From positions 1-64,000 of the forward strand of contig CAMHEL010000004.1 of the NCBI GenBank assembly GCA_946184125.1: DNA of 64,000 nt, given 5' to 3'. Shown here in pieces: positions 40,501 through 48,596 of this stretch. Made by a program: the position numbers and the translations under genes. Source of the stretch: an uncultured Prevotellaceae bacterium (GTDB lineage Bacteria; Bacteroidota; Bacteroidia; Bacteroidales; Bacteroidaceae). How positions within the stretch are numbered: the first letter of the stretch is position 1; each line of letters begins with the position of its first letter. Under the pieces are notes generated by a model that saw nothing but the letters and a program-made list of their open reading frames with translations, made no database searches and was not told the origin of the DNA.

Positions 40501-40760
40501 CAGTGCTCTGGCCTGATGAAGAAGGCGACAACAACGTGATGGACATGATTGCCGCACACAAGTTCGCACTCATCATCAATGTGCCGAAAAACCACACCAA
40601 GCGTGAGCTCACCAATGGCTACCGCATCCGCCGTGCCGCCATCGACCACAACATCCCGCTCATGACCAATGTGAGGCTTGCCAAGGCCTTCATCATGGCT
40701 TTCACCACCATGAGCGAAGACGACATCCAGATTAAGAGCTGGCAGGAATACAACTCATAG
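37527..40760 (+). CDS. carB: Carbamoyl-phosphate synthase large subunit
   Basis: This 1077-residue protein makes carbamoyl phosphate from bicarbonate, ammonia (from CarA) and two ATP, for arginine and pyrimidine synthesis. The two homologous halves are clear: [22 protein letters not shown] at the N-terminus and [20 protein letters not shown] near residue 555. Each is followed by ATP-grasp segments ([31 protein letters not shown]). The last 140 residues form the MGS-like allosteric domain ([10 protein letters not shown]). Length is normal. The ATG at 37527 fits the family start. carA is not adjacent, which differs from many bacteria. Confidence 0.97.
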   Translation: [1077 protein letters not shown]

Positions 40761-40814
40761 AAGAGTTCTGTAATCCACCGCTTGACATGTTTTGACTTAG
40801 TCAACAGAATCATA

Positions 40815-40844
40815 GGAAGAGGTGTTTCGCCTCTTCCTTTTTTT
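40815..40844 (+). terminator. Terminator of carB
   Basis: An 8-bp stem (40815-40822 with 40830-40837) is followed by seven T residues, a classical intrinsic terminator. Confidence 0.82.
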
Positions 40845-40959
40845 ATTTGATTTGCTATTTCTATAAAAGCAATAGTGTTGCTTCATAGAAAATGTATGCT
40901 TTCTTTATTTTTTTGTGTTAATTTTTTGATAAAAATGGAATAATGTGATATTTTTATGT

Positions 40960-40967
40960 TAACTTTG
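40960..40967 (+). promoter_or_regulatory. -7 element of the AT-rich secreted-protein gene
   Basis: TAACTTTG fits TAnnTTTG. It would give an unusually long leader of about 130 bases before the ATG at 41101, containing a small CATGC-ATTCA-GCATG hairpin (41019-41033). The rest of the 340-base gap after carB is AT-rich and shows nothing else recognisable. Confidence 0.45.
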
Positions 40968-41100
40968 TAGGGAAAAATAGCGTATAAAACATAAACAATG
41001 TGAGTTCGCTATGTTCTCCATGCATTCAGCATGTGCTCTTGAAGTGGCCATAAGACCATCTTATCTCTATTTTTATTTCAGTTATTAATTCTCATCAAAT

Positions 41101-42393
41101 ATGCAAAAAACAAACTTCAAAAAATTAATGATGACAATGGCACTTTTCGCCATTTGCTCAACTGCGTCGGCACAGACTGCATCAGACCATTATCTCGACA
41201 TCAACAACTTTGAGACTATCGGTGCGCCAGACCTGACCAAAATCGATAATATCTTCCAATACAATAAATCATCTGCATCAGTAGCATGGTTGACTTTGTC
41301 TGTCTATGGTGCTGCTTATGGAGGTGGTACAAAGAATTGGTTGGAAGTATCAAACGGTAGTTCTGTGAAATTATCTTCTATTAAAAGAACTTGGAATAGT
41401 GATTCACCATTTTTAGGTAGCAGCGGATATTTCACATCTACCCCTCCTAGAGCTTTCGGCTATTCTACTTCGCAAAATACAAATGAAAGAATTATCACTT
41501 TCTACGTAACCAATATTACAGGTGTCGAATTATTAGGCACTAATTATAACAATGACCATAATACGGTTACAAAGATGACCATTTACGAATGTACTAAAAA
41601 TGCGAATGGAACCCTGACTGCAAGTACAACATCAGTATTCAACACGTCGAATACTTCTAAAAAAGATAATTTTACATTCAAAGCATTGTCTTTAAGTAGT
41701 GATAAATTTTATAAGGTAGTTTGCAGCACAATCTGCGGTTACTTTTACGAAATTGCTTTCCGCACTCCCCTTCAGTACATCGATGCGAAGATTACCAGCG
41801 CAGGTATTTCGACATTCTATTGCGATTTCCCCGTTACCATCCCCTATACTGATGATGGTCTGATGGATGTAAAGTACATCAAGGGTGTCACAAATAATTC
41901 CGCTCTTTTGGTCCGTCTTTCTACAGACGTTCCCGCAAACACTGGCGTGATATTAGAAGGTAATCCTGGTACCTACCGTTTCTATCGTAACACAGGTGCT
42001 GTAACGCCTCTGAATTTTGAGAATCTACTTTCCGGTTCCACAGAGTCCATTTCTTGCGACGAAGCGATAGCGAGAGCTGGAAAGACGGGAACCAAGGCCT
42101 TCATAATGACCCTTGGTGCTGGAGGCCCCAATGGTTACATCGGCTTCTATGGATACAAAGGTTCGACTCTGGCAGCTAATAAGGCCTATATCGTCTATGA
42201 CCCTGACGAATACAGCAACGTGTCGTTCCTTTCTCTCGGAGGTTATGGCGAAGATGACACCAACGGCATCCGTGACATCAAGTCGAACAAAACCGATGAC
42301 GCATGGTATACCCTGCAAGGCGTCCGCCTCAGCGGTGAGCCAGCACAGAGTGGCATCTATATCCACGGCGGGAAGAAAGTGGCCGTGAAATAG
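41101..42393 (+). CDS. Secreted protein of unknown function with a T9SS-like C-terminal tail
   Basis: This 430-residue protein has a signal peptide ending CSTASA|Q. The first 220 mature residues are rich in Ser, Thr, Asn and Tyr and match no family I recognise. From about residue 225 a module begins with ISTFYCDFPVTIPYT and continues VPANTGVILEGNPGTYRFY and AYIVYD, a pattern common in secreted Prevotella proteins. It closes with YTLQGVRL...GIYIHGGKK, the same tail style as the giant protein. The first part has visibly lower GC than the surrounding genes, which may indicate transfer or relaxed selection. It is a single gene with its own promoter and terminator. The location is probably the cell surface or medium. 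Confidence 0.78.
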   Translation: MQKTNFKKLMMTMALFAICSTASAQTASDHYLDINNFETIGAPDLTKIDNIFQYNKSSASVAWLTLSVYGAAYGGGTKNWLEVSNGSSVKLSSIKRTWNSDSPFLGSSGYFTSTPPRAFGYSTSQNTNERIITFYVTNITGVELLGTNYNNDHNTVTKMTIYECTKNANGTLTASTTSVFNTSNTSKKDNFTFKALSLSSDKFYKVVCSTICGYFYEIAFRTPLQYIDAKITSAGISTFYCDFPVTIPYTDDGLMDVKYIKGVTNNSALLVRLSTDVPANTGVILEGNPGTYRFYRNTGAVTPLNFENLLSGSTESISCDEAIARAGKTGTKAFIMTLGAGGPNGYIGFYGYKGSTLAANKAYIVYDPDEYSNVSFLSLGGYGEDDTNGIRDIKSNKTDDAWYTLQGVRLSGEPAQSGIYIHGGKKVAVK

Positions 42394-42407
42394 ACGATAA
42401 AACAAAT

Positions 42408-42454
42408 AAAAAATGCGGATGGAGAGCCAAAAGGCTGAACCATCCGCATTTTTT
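42408..42454 (+). terminator. Bidirectional terminator between the secreted protein and the LRR protein
   Basis: A perfect 15-bp stem (42408-42422 with 42440-42454), with A and T runs at its base and a smaller AGCC/GGCT hairpin inside, separates two convergent genes. Confidence 0.85.
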
Positions 42455-42469
42455 AACCTCAGTGTTGTA

Positions 42470-43069
42470 TCAACCTTCGATTTCCACTATTTCCTTGAAT
42501 TCACACCAATAGTCAGCTTTCTCGTATGCAACTTTGCTGCCTTTAGGCACATATAGCGTCTGGCGTGTACGGTCAGGAAAACTGTTGGGGAAAATCTTCA
42601 CGGGCGACTTTTTCAGCACCGTCACCTGAATCAGTACCACACAGTCCTTGAACGCATTTTTGCCAATGTTCATCATACTTTCGGGCAAAACGATGGCTGT
42701 GAGTTTCTTGCAACCAGAAAAAGCCTCTTTCCCGATGGCATTCACATTGCTGGGTATGTCGAGGTAGGAAATCCCCGAACATTCAAAAGCATAGTCACTG
42801 ATGTACTTCAAACTGGTGGGAAGGATGGCAGTCTCAAGGTTGAAACAGTCTTTAAAAGCACCATTTCCTATTCCTGCCACACGGTAGTTCGTACCAACGG
42901 ATGTCGGGATGAAAACGGTTCCCGAGTACTTGTTCAGTGATGGTGCCACTTTCACTTCCTCGGAGACTCCGAAGCCTACTTTTTGATAATTGACCCCATC
43001 AAACACACGAGCTACCATTTGTGTTGTTACTGCGAAAATAAAGACGAAAAGAATAATTACTTTTTTCAT
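42470..43069 (-). CDS. Small BspA-like leucine-rich-repeat secreted protein
   Basis: This 199-residue protein starts with a signal peptide (ILFVFIFAVTTQMVA). The start at 43069 was preferred to an ATG 57 bases upstream because it begins directly at the signal sequence. Residues about 60-165 contain about four LRR_5 repeats of the BspA/Treponema type (GNGAFKDCFNLETAILP, DYAFECSGISYLDIP, EAFSGCKKLTAIVLP, NAFKDCVVL). The end lacks a T9SS-like tail. BspA-like proteins bind host matrix or other bacteria, and a small one may act in adhesion. A minus-strand TATTTTTG at 43106-43113 could be its -7 box. The 274 bases between this gene and the flotillin gene hold no other gene that I can see. Confidence 0.85.
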   Translation of the reverse strand: MKKVIILFVFIFAVTTQMVARVFDGVNYQKVGFGVSEEVKVAPSLNKYSGTVFIPTSVGTNYRVAGIGNGAFKDCFNLETAILPTSLKYISDYAFECSGISYLDIPSNVNAIGKEAFSGCKKLTAIVLPESMMNIGKNAFKDCVVLIQVTVLKKSPVKIFPNSFPDRTRQTLYVPKGSKVAYEKADYWCEFKEIVEIEG

Positions 43070-43343
43070 AAGCGCTGAATTTAGGAATGAGATACTTTTA
43101 TTTTGCAAAAATAAAAAAGAAAACACCTTTTATATAAGGGGAATTCCCTATTTTTCTTGGGGAAAATCTCTATTTCGACGAGCCAACAATCAGTTTACGG
43201 CGTTTTTGGGAACGAATCTGCGTCGTAATACAGAATGAGCATGTGATAGGAAAAAGGCGATTATGCAGTCTATATAGATAGAGAAGCCATTCTTACGGAA
43301 GGATTTTTCTTAACAATACTTATCAACATCAAACAACAACATT

Positions 43344-44822
43344 ATGAGTTTACCAATCATTATCGCAGTAGCAGTGGGAATCTTCTTGGTTCTCTTCATT
43401 GCAATGTCTTACGTGAAGGCTCCGCCTTCGTATGCATTCATCATCTCGGGTCTGAGCCGGGAGCCAAGGGTTCTCATCGGCTCCGGTGGTTTCCGCATCC
43501 CCTTCCTTGAGCGCCTCGACAAGGTGTATCTCGGTCAGATTACCGTTGACATCAAGACCGAGGAGAGTGTGCCCACCAACGACTTCATCAACGTCGATGT
43601 GGATGCCGTGGCGAAAATCCGCGTCACCCCAACGTCGGAGGGTACACGTTTGGCAGCAAAGAACTTCCTCAACATGTCTCCCACCGAAATTGCGGAACAG
43701 CTTCAGGACTCCCTCCAGGGTAACATGCGTGAGATTATCGGCACGCTCGACCTACGCTCGCTCAACACCGACCGCGACGGCTTCTCCGACCAGGTGATGA
43801 TGAAAGCCTCGCCCGACATGAGCAAACTGGGTATCGAAATCATCAGCTGCAACATCCAGAATGTGACCGACCGCGAAGGACTCATCCATGACCTTGGAGC
43901 CGACAACACAGCGAAAATCAAGAAAGAGGCCTCCATCAACCGTGCCAATGCTGAGCGCGACGTGAAGATAGAGGTGGCTCATGCCGACCGTGAGGCCAAC
44001 GCTGCCCGTGTGGACGCCGACACCGCCATCGCCATCAAGAACAATGAACTGGCACTGAAACGCGCCGCCCTGAAACTACAGGCCGACACCGCTCAGGCCG
44101 ATGCCGATGCCGCCTATTCCATCCAGCAACAGGAGCAGCAGAAGACCATCAACATCAAGACGGTGGAGGCGGAGATTGAGAAAACCCGCCGTGAACAAAT
44201 CCTCTCACGTGAGCAGATTGAAATCCGCATCAACACCCTTGCCGCCGAGGTGGAGAAGAAAGCCGATGCCGACAAATACCAAATCCAGAAGCAGGCCGAG
44301 GCCGACCTGGAGCAGCGCAAGCGTATCGCTGAGGCCCAGCGCTATGAGGCAGAGCAACAGGCACTTGCCCGCAATGCCGCCTCCGATGCCTCCCGTTATC
44401 AACTGGAGCAAGAGGCCGAGGGTATCAAAGCCAAAGGAGAAGCCGAGGCCTACGCCATCCTGAAGAAGGGAGAGGCCGAAGCACAGGCCATGGACCGCAA
44501 GGCCGAGGCCTACAAGAAATACAACAGCGCAGCTGTGGTGCAGATGATTATCGAGGTGCTTCCCCAGGTGGTGGAGAACGTGGCCAAGCCCATCAGCGCC
44601 ATCAAGGACGTGAATATCTACAGCAGCGACGGTGGTGGCATCTCATCGATGTCGGGCAACGTGCCCGTAGCCATCAAACAGGCATTCGACGTCATCCAGT
44701 CGGCCACTGGTGTAGATATGGCCGACATCATGCGCGCCGGCACCATCGAGGCTAAGACCACCCGGAACATCAACCTCAATGAGGCCGCCCAGGATGTGGT
44801 GGACGGCATCACCAAGGAATAA
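43344..44822 (+). CDS. Flotillin (SPFH/band-7 membrane scaffold protein)
   Basis: This 492-residue protein has one N-terminal hydrophobic segment (LPIIIAVAVGIFLVLFIAMSYV), an SPFH domain (about 30-190: GGFRIPFLERLDKVYLGQIT, VDVDAVAKIRV, IGTLDLRSLNTDRDGF), and a long Ala/Glu-rich coiled coil (about 190-400) of the flotillin type. It ends with a conserved MIIEVLPQVVENVAKPISAI segment. Flotillins form oligomeric membrane microdomains. No NfeD partner is adjacent. The terminator following it is strong. Confidence 0.9.
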   Translation: MSLPIIIAVAVGIFLVLFIAMSYVKAPPSYAFIISGLSREPRVLIGSGGFRIPFLERLDKVYLGQITVDIKTEESVPTNDFINVDVDAVAKIRVTPTSEGTRLAAKNFLNMSPTEIAEQLQDSLQGNMREIIGTLDLRSLNTDRDGFSDQVMMKASPDMSKLGIEIISCNIQNVTDREGLIHDLGADNTAKIKKEASINRANAERDVKIEVAHADREANAARVDADTAIAIKNNELALKRAALKLQADTAQADADAAYSIQQQEQQKTINIKTVEAEIEKTRREQILSREQIEIRINTLAAEVEKKADADKYQIQKQAEADLEQRKRIAEAQRYEAEQQALARNAASDASRYQLEQEAEGIKAKGEAEAYAILKKGEAEAQAMDRKAEAYKKYNSAAVVQMIIEVLPQVVENVAKPISAIKDVNIYSSDGGGISSMSGNVPVAIKQAFDVIQSATGVDMADIMRAGTIEAKTTRNINLNEAAQDVVDGITKE

Positions 44823-44843
44823 ACGATATACGGAAAAACAAGA

Positions 44844-44886
44844 AAACGGAATAACAGGATTTTGGGTATCCTGTTATTCCGTTTTT
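44844..44886 (+). terminator. Bidirectional terminator between flotillin and GH28 genes
   Basis: A perfect 18-bp stem (44844-44861 with 44869-44886) with a 7-base loop and an AAAA/TTTT base separates two convergent genes. Confidence 0.88.
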
Positions 44887-44905
44887 CCGTCATTCCGTAA
44901 AAGTT

Positions 44906-46369
44906 TTATTTGTCCTGAACGTTTTCTCTGCTGATGTTACGGCAGTTATTGAATTCAGAGGGCTTGGTGGCCGTGATGTGAATGTTCTTCAGATAGATGT
45001 TCTCGATGGGTTTTTCGGGAAGGCCATTGAAATACAAGGCGCGGTTAGCATTGCGGCACACCACATCCTCGATATGTATGTCGCGGAACTCAGGTGTGGT
45101 TTCGTCGACGGGTTTTAGGTCGCTATTATTGACCTTCTCACCACTCTCCATCACTTCAACCACCGACTTCCCTCCGTAATAAAGGTCGAAGGTGATGGCA
45201 TCGGCCTGGATGTCGAACATCGATATTCTCCGTATGAAGATGTTGCTCACGACACCGCCACGGCCCCTGCAACTCTTGAAGCGCAAGCCTACATCAGTGC
45301 CAAGGAACTGGCAGTTGTCGACAAGGATATTGTACACGCCACCACTCATCTCGCTTCCCACGACGAAGCCGCCATGCCCCTGAAAGACAGTGCATCCATC
45401 GACAACGACATTCTCACAGGGACGTCCGCGACGACGTCCGTCGGCATCCTTGCCGCTCTTGATGCAGATGCCATCGTCGCCGGCATCGAAGGTGCAGTTG
45501 ACGATTAGCGCATTGCGGCACGACTCCAAATCGAGGGCATCGCCATTCTGCGCATAAGCCGGATTGCGGGCGAGGACATTGTCGAGGATGATGTTCTCAC
45601 ACATCAAGGGATGGATGTTCCATGCGGGGGAATTCTGAAAGATGACATCCTTTAGCAGGACATTCTTGCATTCCACCAGACTGACCATTACAGGGCGCAG
45701 GAAGCGGCGGATGCTCTCCCACTCCGCATCGGTCTTCAGTCCCTGGGGCACGTTCATCAGTGCCAGCGAGTCGCCCTTGCGATAGCCTTCCGAGGGGAAC
45801 CAGAGGTCGTTGCGCTTGAATACGCCACCCTGCGAGGTGATTTTCTTCCACTGTCCTTCTGTCACTTTGCTTTTTTTGAGCGGCCGCCAGTAGACGCCAT
45901 TACCATCGATGGCGCCCTGTCCGGTGATGGCAATATTGGTAGCCTTATAAGCATAGATGGGCGATTGGCAGCGGCGTGTCTCCAGTCCCTCAAACGATGT
46001 CTTAATGATGGGATACAACGTCTCATCGCCGGAGAAGAGGATGACAGCCCCCTTTTCCAAATGGAGGTTGATGTTGCTTTGCAGTTGTATCGGTCCGGTA
46101 AACCACACTCCTTGTGGCACGACAAGCTTTCCCCCACCCCGTGAGCTCAAATCCTTGATAGCCTTTGCGAATGCATCGGTGCATAGTTTCGAACCATCGC
46201 CATTCGCACCATAGTCGGACAGGCTCACGGTGAGACTTGGAAACAGAGGGGCACGCACCTCGGGCATGGAGAACGGCAGGTTTTCGGTGTATTTCTTGTA
46301 GGGGTTGTCCTGGGCAACACATAAGGTGCATGCCAGGGCCAGACAGCATGTGATGAAGATTTTTTTCAT
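44906..46369 (-). CDS. GH28 polygalacturonase-family enzyme, secreted
   Basis: This 487-residue protein has a signal peptide (ITCCLALACTLCVA|Q). The right-handed beta-helix carries the GH28 signatures: VNCTFDAGDDGICIKSG with the paired catalytic Asp residues (about 298-299), GHGGFVVGSEMSGGV with the catalytic-site His, and LRFKSCRGRGG. The N-terminus has the usual LSDYGANGDGSKLCTDAFAKAI segment. It hydrolyses alpha-1,4-galacturonan or rhamnogalacturonan, most likely in an exo-mode given family features of similar periplasmic enzymes. It is last in a run of minus-strand genes with altronate dehydratase, which supports a role in pectin breakdown. Confidence 0.94.
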   Translation of the reverse strand: MKKIFITCCLALACTLCVAQDNPYKKYTENLPFSMPEVRAPLFPSLTVSLSDYGANGDGSKLCTDAFAKAIKDLSSRGGGKLVVPQGVWFTGPIQLQSNINLHLEKGAVILFSGDETLYPIIKTSFEGLETRRCQSPIYAYKATNIAITGQGAIDGNGVYWRPLKKSKVTEGQWKKITSQGGVFKRNDLWFPSEGYRKGDSLALMNVPQGLKTDAEWESIRRFLRPVMVSLVECKNVLLKDVIFQNSPAWNIHPLMCENIILDNVLARNPAYAQNGDALDLESCRNALIVNCTFDAGDDGICIKSGKDADGRRRGRPCENVVVDGCTVFQGHGGFVVGSEMSGGVYNILVDNCQFLGTDVGLRFKSCRGRGGVVSNIFIRRISMFDIQADAITFDLYYGGKSVVEVMESGEKVNNSDLKPVDETTPEFRDIHIEDVVCRNANRALYFNGLPEKPIENIYLKNIHITATKPSEFNNCRNISRENVQDK

Positions 46370-46432
46370 TTGTAGAAGGTTTTTGGGGTTATAAGTAGTT
46401 ATTTCTGCTCTTGCTATTCGTCAAGCTCTCTG

Positions 46433-47266
46433 TCATTCCTCGATTTCCGACAGTTCGCGGACAAATCCGTGGTAGATGGTGGCACATACCTCGCGGGGTG
46501 CATACCTTTGGAAACCGAGTGTATAGCGTATGGAATGCACGGCCTTGATGGGGCTGCTGACCACAAATCCTCCCTTGCTCTCATGGAAATCCCATGGGCG
46601 GAGACGTTTCTGGTCGTCAAGACTCACGGCATTCAGCACGGCTTGGTGGGCATTGCCCGTCATGCGTGTCATGAAAGGCAACTCATCGATGGTGAAACCG
46701 AAAGCCTCGACCAGCAGACTCCCCTGGTAGTTGGCCATGCGCGTAAATCCGGTCTTTGACAGCCAGCTCTCCATTTTCACGAAGTCGACTTTCCCTCCCT
46801 CGCTCCTGAGATAGCGCCCCAGGTCGATGATGCCTTTCAGATAGCTCTTCCCGGTGAGAATAAGACCTACGTTGACGACGATGATGGCCAGTAGCTGCAG
46901 GGTCTCATAAGATTTCTCTGGGTCGGCATACTCCCGGCTGATGATTTGCTGGAGGATTTTATTGTTCTTCCTGCTTTGCAGGTGGATATGGGCCACGTCG
47001 TAGAGTTCGGTGAAACTTGGCGACGGCGATGTCTTCAGCAGTTCCCTGATGTGCTCTATCTGCTCGGGTGGGATATTGAGGTTGTCGTCGTAATAGTAAT
47101 TCTGCAGTCCTTTGGCAAAGACGGGGGTCAGCCCATGCTTATGGGCGAGAGTCACCAGTTTCGCCCACTTGAAGCCCGACATGAGAAAGACGGGCTTGGT
47201 CTCGTCGAAAGCTCCACGGCGGAGGATGTGGAGGAAATTATTGAGGGAAACGCTGTATTTTTGCAT
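46433..47266 (-). CDS. Conserved-looking hypothetical protein in the pectin/galacturonate cluster
   Basis: This 277-residue protein has no signal peptide or membrane segment. The N-terminal half looks helical (VSLNNFLHILRRGAF, FKWAKLVTLAHKHGLTPVFAKGL). That segment faintly recalls the helical part of bacterial nucleotidyltransferase-fold proteins of the NTP_transf_5 type, but the GS...DxD catalytic motif is not visible, so this is only a weak resemblance. It lies 21 bases after nhaC and 63 bases before GH28 on the same strand, so co-transcription is likely. I cannot assign a function. Confidence 0.65.
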   Translation of the reverse strand: MQKYSVSLNNFLHILRRGAFDETKPVFLMSGFKWAKLVTLAHKHGLTPVFAKGLQNYYYDDNLNIPPEQIEHIRELLKTSPSPSFTELYDVAHIHLQSRKNNKILQQIISREYADPEKSYETLQLLAIIVVNVGLILTGKSYLKGIIDLGRYLRSEGGKVDFVKMESWLSKTGFTRMANYQGSLLVEAFGFTIDELPFMTRMTGNAHQAVLNAVSLDDQKRLRPWDFHESKGGFVVSSPIKAVHSIRYTLGFQRYAPREVCATIYHGFVRELSEIEE

Positions 47267-47287
47267 GAATGTCGTATTGGTAAGGAA

Positions 47288-48562
47288 TCAGGAGTACCGC
47301 TTGGGATAGCGCAGCAGGATGGCGAGTATGGCCACCACTCCAAGGACGAAGGGATAGTAAAGGTAGGGTATGATTTGTATGGGATTGATTTGTGCAAGTC
47401 CGGCAGCCATGAGCACCTGCGCACCATAGGGCAGCATGCCCTGTGTGACGCACGAGAAGGTGTCGAGAATGCTTGCGCACTTGCGGCTGTCGAGGCCGAA
47501 ACGGTCGCCGATGGTCTTCGAGATGTCGCCCACGGTGAGTATGGCCACAGTATTGTTGGCGGTGCAGATATTGACGACGCTCACCAGAGCCGCTATCGAC
47601 AGTTCGGCCCCTCTCTTGCTGCTCACCTTGGCGGTGAGTAGGCGGATGAGGAAGTCGATGCCGCCGTTGATGCGTATCACCTCGAGCAATCCGCCAGCCA
47701 TCATGGTGATGATAATCAGTTCTCCCATGCCAGTGATGCCTGCCCCCATGGCGTTCATCCACCCGAAGATGTCGTAGGAATGTGTGCAGATGCCGATGAT
47801 GCCAGTGAGCAAGAGACCGAGCGTGAGCACCGCCATGACATTCATGCCCAGGGCAGCAGCCACAAGCACCACGATATAGGGGACTACCTTGACATACTCT
47901 ACGGCGGGAATGTCGGTGGGCGACTGAGTGCCAGTGCCCATGAATACATAAATGACGAGGATGATGGCAGCTGCCGGGAGAGTGATGAACAGATTGACCC
48001 TGAACTTGTCGCTGAGCCGGCAATGCTGTGTCGTGGTGGCGACGATCGTGGTGTCGGAGATGAACGAGAGGTTGTCGCCGAAGAACGCCCCTCCCACCAC
48101 GACGGCAGTGAGGAGCGCCACGCTGCCACCAGTGGAGACTGCCAGTCCCGATGCGATGGGGGCCAGTGCGACGATGGTGCCCACACTGGTTCCCACGGAG
48201 AGCGAGATGAAGCAAGCCGCGATGAAGAGTCCGGCGAGTATCATGCTGCTCGGCAGGAGCGACAGCGTGAGGTTGACGGTGGCATCGATACACCCCATGT
48301 CCTTCGCCGAACCGGCAAATGCCCCCGCCATGACGAATATCCACAGCATGAGGATGAGGTTGCTGGTGCTTGCCCCTCGGCTGTAGTGTTCGATGCGCTT
48401 GTTGAGCGACTTCTCGCCGGTGATGGCCACAGCATAGATGCTGGCAACCATGAAAGCCACCGTCAAAGGAATTTTGTAGAAGTCGCCGGCCAGCAAGGAG
48501 CCCACCAGATAGACCGCTACGAACACCATCAGTGGGCTGAGTGCCAGCAGACCTTTTCTCAT
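47288..48562 (-). CDS. nhaC: NhaC-family Na+/H+ antiporter
   Basis: This 424-residue protein has about eleven hydrophobic segments. It shows the NhaC-type patterns GTSVGTIVALAPIASGLA and GGAFFGDNLSFISDTTIVAT, which carries the conserved Asp residues, and NICTANNTVAILTVGDISK in the second half. It exchanges Na+ for H+ and could use the gradient set by the nqr operon. It lies 34 bases after uxaA in the same direction. Some NhaC-family proteins also transport organic acids, so uptake of a uronate-derived acid cannot be excluded from sequence alone. Confidence 0.9.
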   Translation of the reverse strand: MRKGLLALSPLMVFVAVYLVGSLLAGDFYKIPLTVAFMVASIYAVAITGEKSLNKRIEHYSRGASTSNLILMLWIFVMAGAFAGSAKDMGCIDATVNLTLSLLPSSMILAGLFIAACFISLSVGTSVGTIVALAPIASGLAVSTGGSVALLTAVVVGGAFFGDNLSFISDTTIVATTTQHCRLSDKFRVNLFITLPAAAIILVIYVFMGTGTQSPTDIPAVEYVKVVPYIVVLVAAALGMNVMAVLTLGLLLTGIIGICTHSYDIFGWMNAMGAGITGMGELIIITMMAGGLLEVIRINGGIDFLIRLLTAKVSSKRGAELSIAALVSVVNICTANNTVAILTVGDISKTIGDRFGLDSRKCASILDTFSCVTQGMLPYGAQVLMAAGLAQINPIQIIPYLYYPFVLGVVAILAILLRYPKRYS

Positions 48563-48596
48563 CGCTGTGGAGTCAGAAACAGTTAGTTCTTATCGT

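Noticed and set aside
43139-43148. GGGAATTCCC palindrome between the LRR and flotillin genes
   Set aside because: It is a short palindrome without a partner site, not clearly related to any promoter element.
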